DNA from: Alphaproteobacteria bacterium
GTDB taxonomy: Bacteria > Pseudomonadota > Alphaproteobacteria > JABAAW01
Length of the DNA: 6,187 bases
Direction: 5' to 3'
Assembly (NCBI GenBank): GCA_014239005.1
Contig: JABAAA010000036.1
Coordinates: 1-6,187 of the forward strand
Shown here: positions 4,277 to 6,187 of the stretch, piece by piece
Position numbering within the stretch: the stretch's first letter is position 1
How the letters are laid out: each line of letters opens with the position of its first letter
The notes under the pieces: model-generated
What the model saw: the letters and a program-made list of their open reading frames with translations, nothing else
Database searches by the model: none
Told to the model about the DNA's origin: nothing
Made by a program: the position numbers and the translations under genes

Positions 4277-6166
4277 ATGTTCGACGAGGCTCTTTCTGTC
4301 GTCGTTGCGACACATTTGCAAGCGCCCTCGCGTCCGGGTTGCTATCGCATGTTGGACGGAGAGGGACGAGCCTTGTATGTCGGCAAGGCGCGCGATTTGA
4401 AGAAACGTCTTCAAGCCTACACGCGTCCCAAACGGCTGCCGAATCGCTTGCAGCGCATGCTGGCGGCGACGCGTCGTCTCGAGCTGTTGGTGACGCAAAC
4501 GGAAGCGGAAGCCTTGCTGACGGAAGCGTCGCTGATCAAGGCGCTGAAGCCGCGTTACAACATTCTTTTGCGCGACGACAAGAGCTTCCCTTCGATCCTG
4601 TTGCGCGGCGACCATGCCTTTCCGCAAATCGTGAAGCATCGCGGCAAGCAGCGCGTGAAGGGAAGCTATTTCGGACCTTTTGTTTCCAGCGCTGCGGTCA
4701 ATTCTTCGATCGTCGAGTTGCAGAAAATTTTCTTGTTGCGCTCTTGCAGCGATTCGATCTTTGCGCATCGTTCGCGTCCGTGCTTGCAATATCATATCAA
4801 ACGTTGCTCTGCCCCTTGCGTGGGCTACACGGACGCGAAGAGCTACGCGCAGCTGGTCTCCGGGGCGAAGGCGTTTTTGAAAGGCAAGTCGGAAGGCGTG
4901 CGCGCGCGGCTGGAACGACAGATGACGGAAGCGAGCCGAGCGCAAGAGTACGAACGTGCCGCGTCGTTGCGCGATCGTCTGACGGCGTTGGCGGTGATTC
5001 AGGCACGCACGCGCTACGTTCTGCCGCACGGGGAAGAGGCGGATGTGTTGGCGTTGTGGTTGCACGAGGGGGAGAGCTGTATCGAAATGTTTTGTTTTCG
5101 CAACCGTCGTCATTGCGGCAACCGCGCTTTTTTTCCTCATCATCCGAGCGAGGTTTCTGCAGCAGAAATCGTGGCTTCGTTCATCGCGCAGTTTTACGCC
5201 TCGCACCCTCCGCCGTCGGTGATCTACGCCGCGCCTGCCCCGCACGAGGCTGCGTGGCTTCAACGTTCGCTTTCGCATCGCTACGAACGTCGGGTGAGAA
5301 TTCTTTCTCCCAGAGACGAACGTTTCGCTCTTTTCGCAACCGTTCGAACGAACGCTGAAGAAGCCTTGCGTCGCCGTCAAGCAGAGAAGAGGCGTTTTGC
5401 CGATCACTGGACAGCGTTGGAAGAGCTGTTGGAATTGAAAGTGCCGTTGCAGCGCGTCGAGATCTACGACAACAGCCACTTGGGTGCCACAAACCCTTAC
5501 GCAGCGATGGTGGTGGCGGACAGGCAGGGGTTTGTCAAAGGAGCTTACAGGAAGTTTGTCATTCGCAGTCAGGGCGCGGGCGGAGACGACTATGCGATGA
5601 TGCGCGAGGTTCTTTCGCGGCGTTTCTTGCACAAGCAGTCTTGGGGCTTGCCCTCCTTGGTGGTGTTGGACGGCGGGCGGGGTCACATCACGGCGGCGCA
5701 GGAGGTGTTGGCGGATTATCCCTTGTTGCCGTTGCTGGCGATTGCTAAGGGGGAGGGTCGCAAGGCGGGAGGCGAGAGGGTGTACGCTGCTTTTTCGCAT
5801 CGGGAGGCGGGCAAAACGAGAATCTTGTCGTTGGGCTTGGCTGCGGGTAAAATTGCTGACAAGGCTGCTGACAAGGTTGCGGGCAAGGTTGCGGGAGATT
5901 CTTTCGGGTTGTTTTATTTTTTGTTGCGTTTGCGCGACGAGGCGCATCGCTTTGCTTCGGGGGCACATCGCGTGGGACGCGTTCGTGCACAACGGGCGTC
6001 CAAGTTGGATGGGGTTCCTTCGGTGGGCGTCGTTCGGAGGGGGTTGTTGTTACGGCATTTCGGATCGGCTCGTGCAGTAGCAGAAGCGTCGGAGGCAGAG
6101 TTGCAGGGAGTTGCAGGTTTGGGAGAGGGGGCGGCGCGCAAAATCTACGAGCATTTTCACGGGTGA
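4277..6166 (+). CDS. uvrC: Excinuclease ABC subunit C
   Basis: The 629-residue protein is the nuclease of nucleotide excision repair that UvrB recruits to cut on both sides of a lesion. The N-terminal GIY-YIG domain (about 16-100) shows PGCYRMLD, LYVGKARDLKKRL and the probable catalytic Glu83 in LLTEASLIK. Four cysteines (157, 169, 177, 181) match the spacing of the iron-sulfur ligands reported for E. coli UvrC. A UVR motif for UvrB binding follows (about 207-242, EYERAASLRDRL). The C-terminal RNase H-like nuclease keeps Asp398 (IYDNSH), Asp438 (GDDYAMM), Asp465 (VLDGGRG) and His557 (DEAHRFA); tandem helix-hairpin-helix motifs end the protein. Residues 524-539 are a four-unit repeat that is not part of the family. 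The ATG at 4277 is chosen because it gives the normal distance to the GIY-YIG motif; a GTG one codon upstream is also possible, and no strong ribosome site is seen. Length is normal. It lies 17 bases after cobM. Confidence 0.97.
   Translation: MFDEALSVVVATHLQAPSRPGCYRMLDGEGRALYVGKARDLKKRLQAYTRPKRLPNRLQRMLAATRRLELLVTQTEAEALLTEASLIKALKPRYNILLRDDKSFPSILLRGDHAFPQIVKHRGKQRVKGSYFGPFVSSAAVNSSIVELQKIFLLRSCSDSIFAHRSRPCLQYHIKRCSAPCVGYTDAKSYAQLVSGAKAFLKGKSEGVRARLERQMTEASRAQEYERAASLRDRLTALAVIQARTRYVLPHGEEADVLALWLHEGESCIEMFCFRNRRHCGNRAFFPHHPSEVSAAEIVASFIAQFYASHPPPSVIYAAPAPHEAAWLQRSLSHRYERRVRILSPRDERFALFATVRTNAEEALRRRQAEKRRFADHWTALEELLELKVPLQRVEIYDNSHLGATNPYAAMVVADRQGFVKGAYRKFVIRSQGAGGDDYAMMREVLSRRFLHKQSWGLPSLVVLDGGRGHITAAQEVLADYPLLPLLAIAKGEGRKAGGERVYAAFSHREAGKTRILSLGLAAGKIADKAADKVAGKVAGDSFGLFYFLLRLRDEAHRFASGAHRVGRVRAQRASKLDGVPSVGVVRRGLLLRHFGSARAVAEASEAELQGVAGLGEGAARKIYEHFHG
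5846..5893 (+). repeat. In-frame 12-base tandem repeat in uvrC (DKVA-like units)
   Basis: Four 12-base units start at 5846, 5858, 5870 and 5882; the third and fourth differ by one base (GACAAGGTTGCG and GGCAAGGTTGCG), the first is the most diverged. They encode GKIADKAADKVAGKVA (residues 524-539), between Asp465 and His557 of the C-terminal nuclease. The gap between these two catalytic residues is about twenty residues longer than in E. coli as I recall its numbering, and the repeat accounts for most of it. Confidence 0.88.
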
Positions 6167-6187
6167 ACTATGAGAGCTTGAATCGTA
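6167..6187. other. Sequence after uvrC, no gene supported
   Basis: Only 21 bases follow the uvrC stop. An ATG at 6170 runs into a stop after three codons (TGA at 6179). A TTG at 6178 stays open to the edge, but that is too short to judge. No terminator hairpin is visible. Confidence 0.5.

Noticed and set aside
2863..5893. A palindromic protein-inserting element like those of Rickettsia
   Set aside because: The insertions are simple tandem repeats with unrelated units, no shared sequence between sites and no palindromic structure.
4175..5992. A 605-codon open frame on the minus strand covering most of uvrC
   Set aside because: It lies entirely opposite a complete, motif-rich uvrC and shows no recognisable domain; GC-rich codon use commonly leaves such antisense frames open.
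6178..6187. A TTG start of a downstream gene such as pgsA, which often neighbours uvrC
   Set aside because: Only ten bases are visible, with no convincing ribosome site; nothing supports a gene call.

Overview
The window is a tightly packed run of five genes, all on the + strand, with almost no non-coding DNA. It holds the 3' part of a cobalamin (vitamin B12) corrin-ring operon followed directly by the DNA-repair gene uvrC. By eye the DNA is GC-rich, though A/T homopolymer runs are scattered through it. The gene forms point to an alphaproteobacterium, perhaps of a Rhodospirillales type: a CobL with fused CbiE and CbiT parts, a CbiG-CobJ fusion, and a UvrC with the DEAHRFA motif. That placement is an inference from recalled family features, not from a search.

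Layout: 1-660 is the 3' end of cobL (end of the CbiE part plus the whole CbiT part), cut by the left edge. 644-1411 is cobI (precorrin-2 C20-methyltransferase). 1408-3384 is a fused cbiG-cobJ (CbiG-type lactone-opening region plus precorrin-3B C17-methyltransferase). 3381-4259 is cobM (precorrin-4 C11-methyltransferase). 4277-6166 is uvrC, complete. The last 21 bases hold no supportable gene. Successive cob genes overlap by 17, 4 and 4 bases, and uvrC starts 17 bases after cobM, so one transcript with coupled translation is likely. No promoter, terminator or RNA gene is visible; any promoter would lie upstream of the window.

Together the cob genes cover the middle of corrin synthesis. CobI methylates C20, CobJ methylates C17 with ring contraction, CobM methylates C11, and CobL methylates C5 and C15 with decarboxylation. 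CobG or its equivalent, CobF, CobK and CobH are not in the window, so the segment cannot by itself decide between the oxygen-dependent and oxygen-independent routes. UvrC, the dual-incision nuclease of nucleotide excision repair, has no known link to B12 and is probably a chance operon partner.

The most unusual thing here is not a gene. Short in-frame tandem repeats, mostly with a 12-base period, recur in three neighbouring conserved genes: in a CobJ loop (SHEK and then PVE-type units), at the CobM N-terminus (NSPK units), in UvrC between two catalytic residues (DKVA-like units), and weakly in the CobM serine tail. Two 9-base duplications also occur. The unit sequences are unrelated, which suggests repeated local slippage tolerated at loops and ends rather than one spreading element. 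I see no sign of a defence system, mobile element or CRISPR array.
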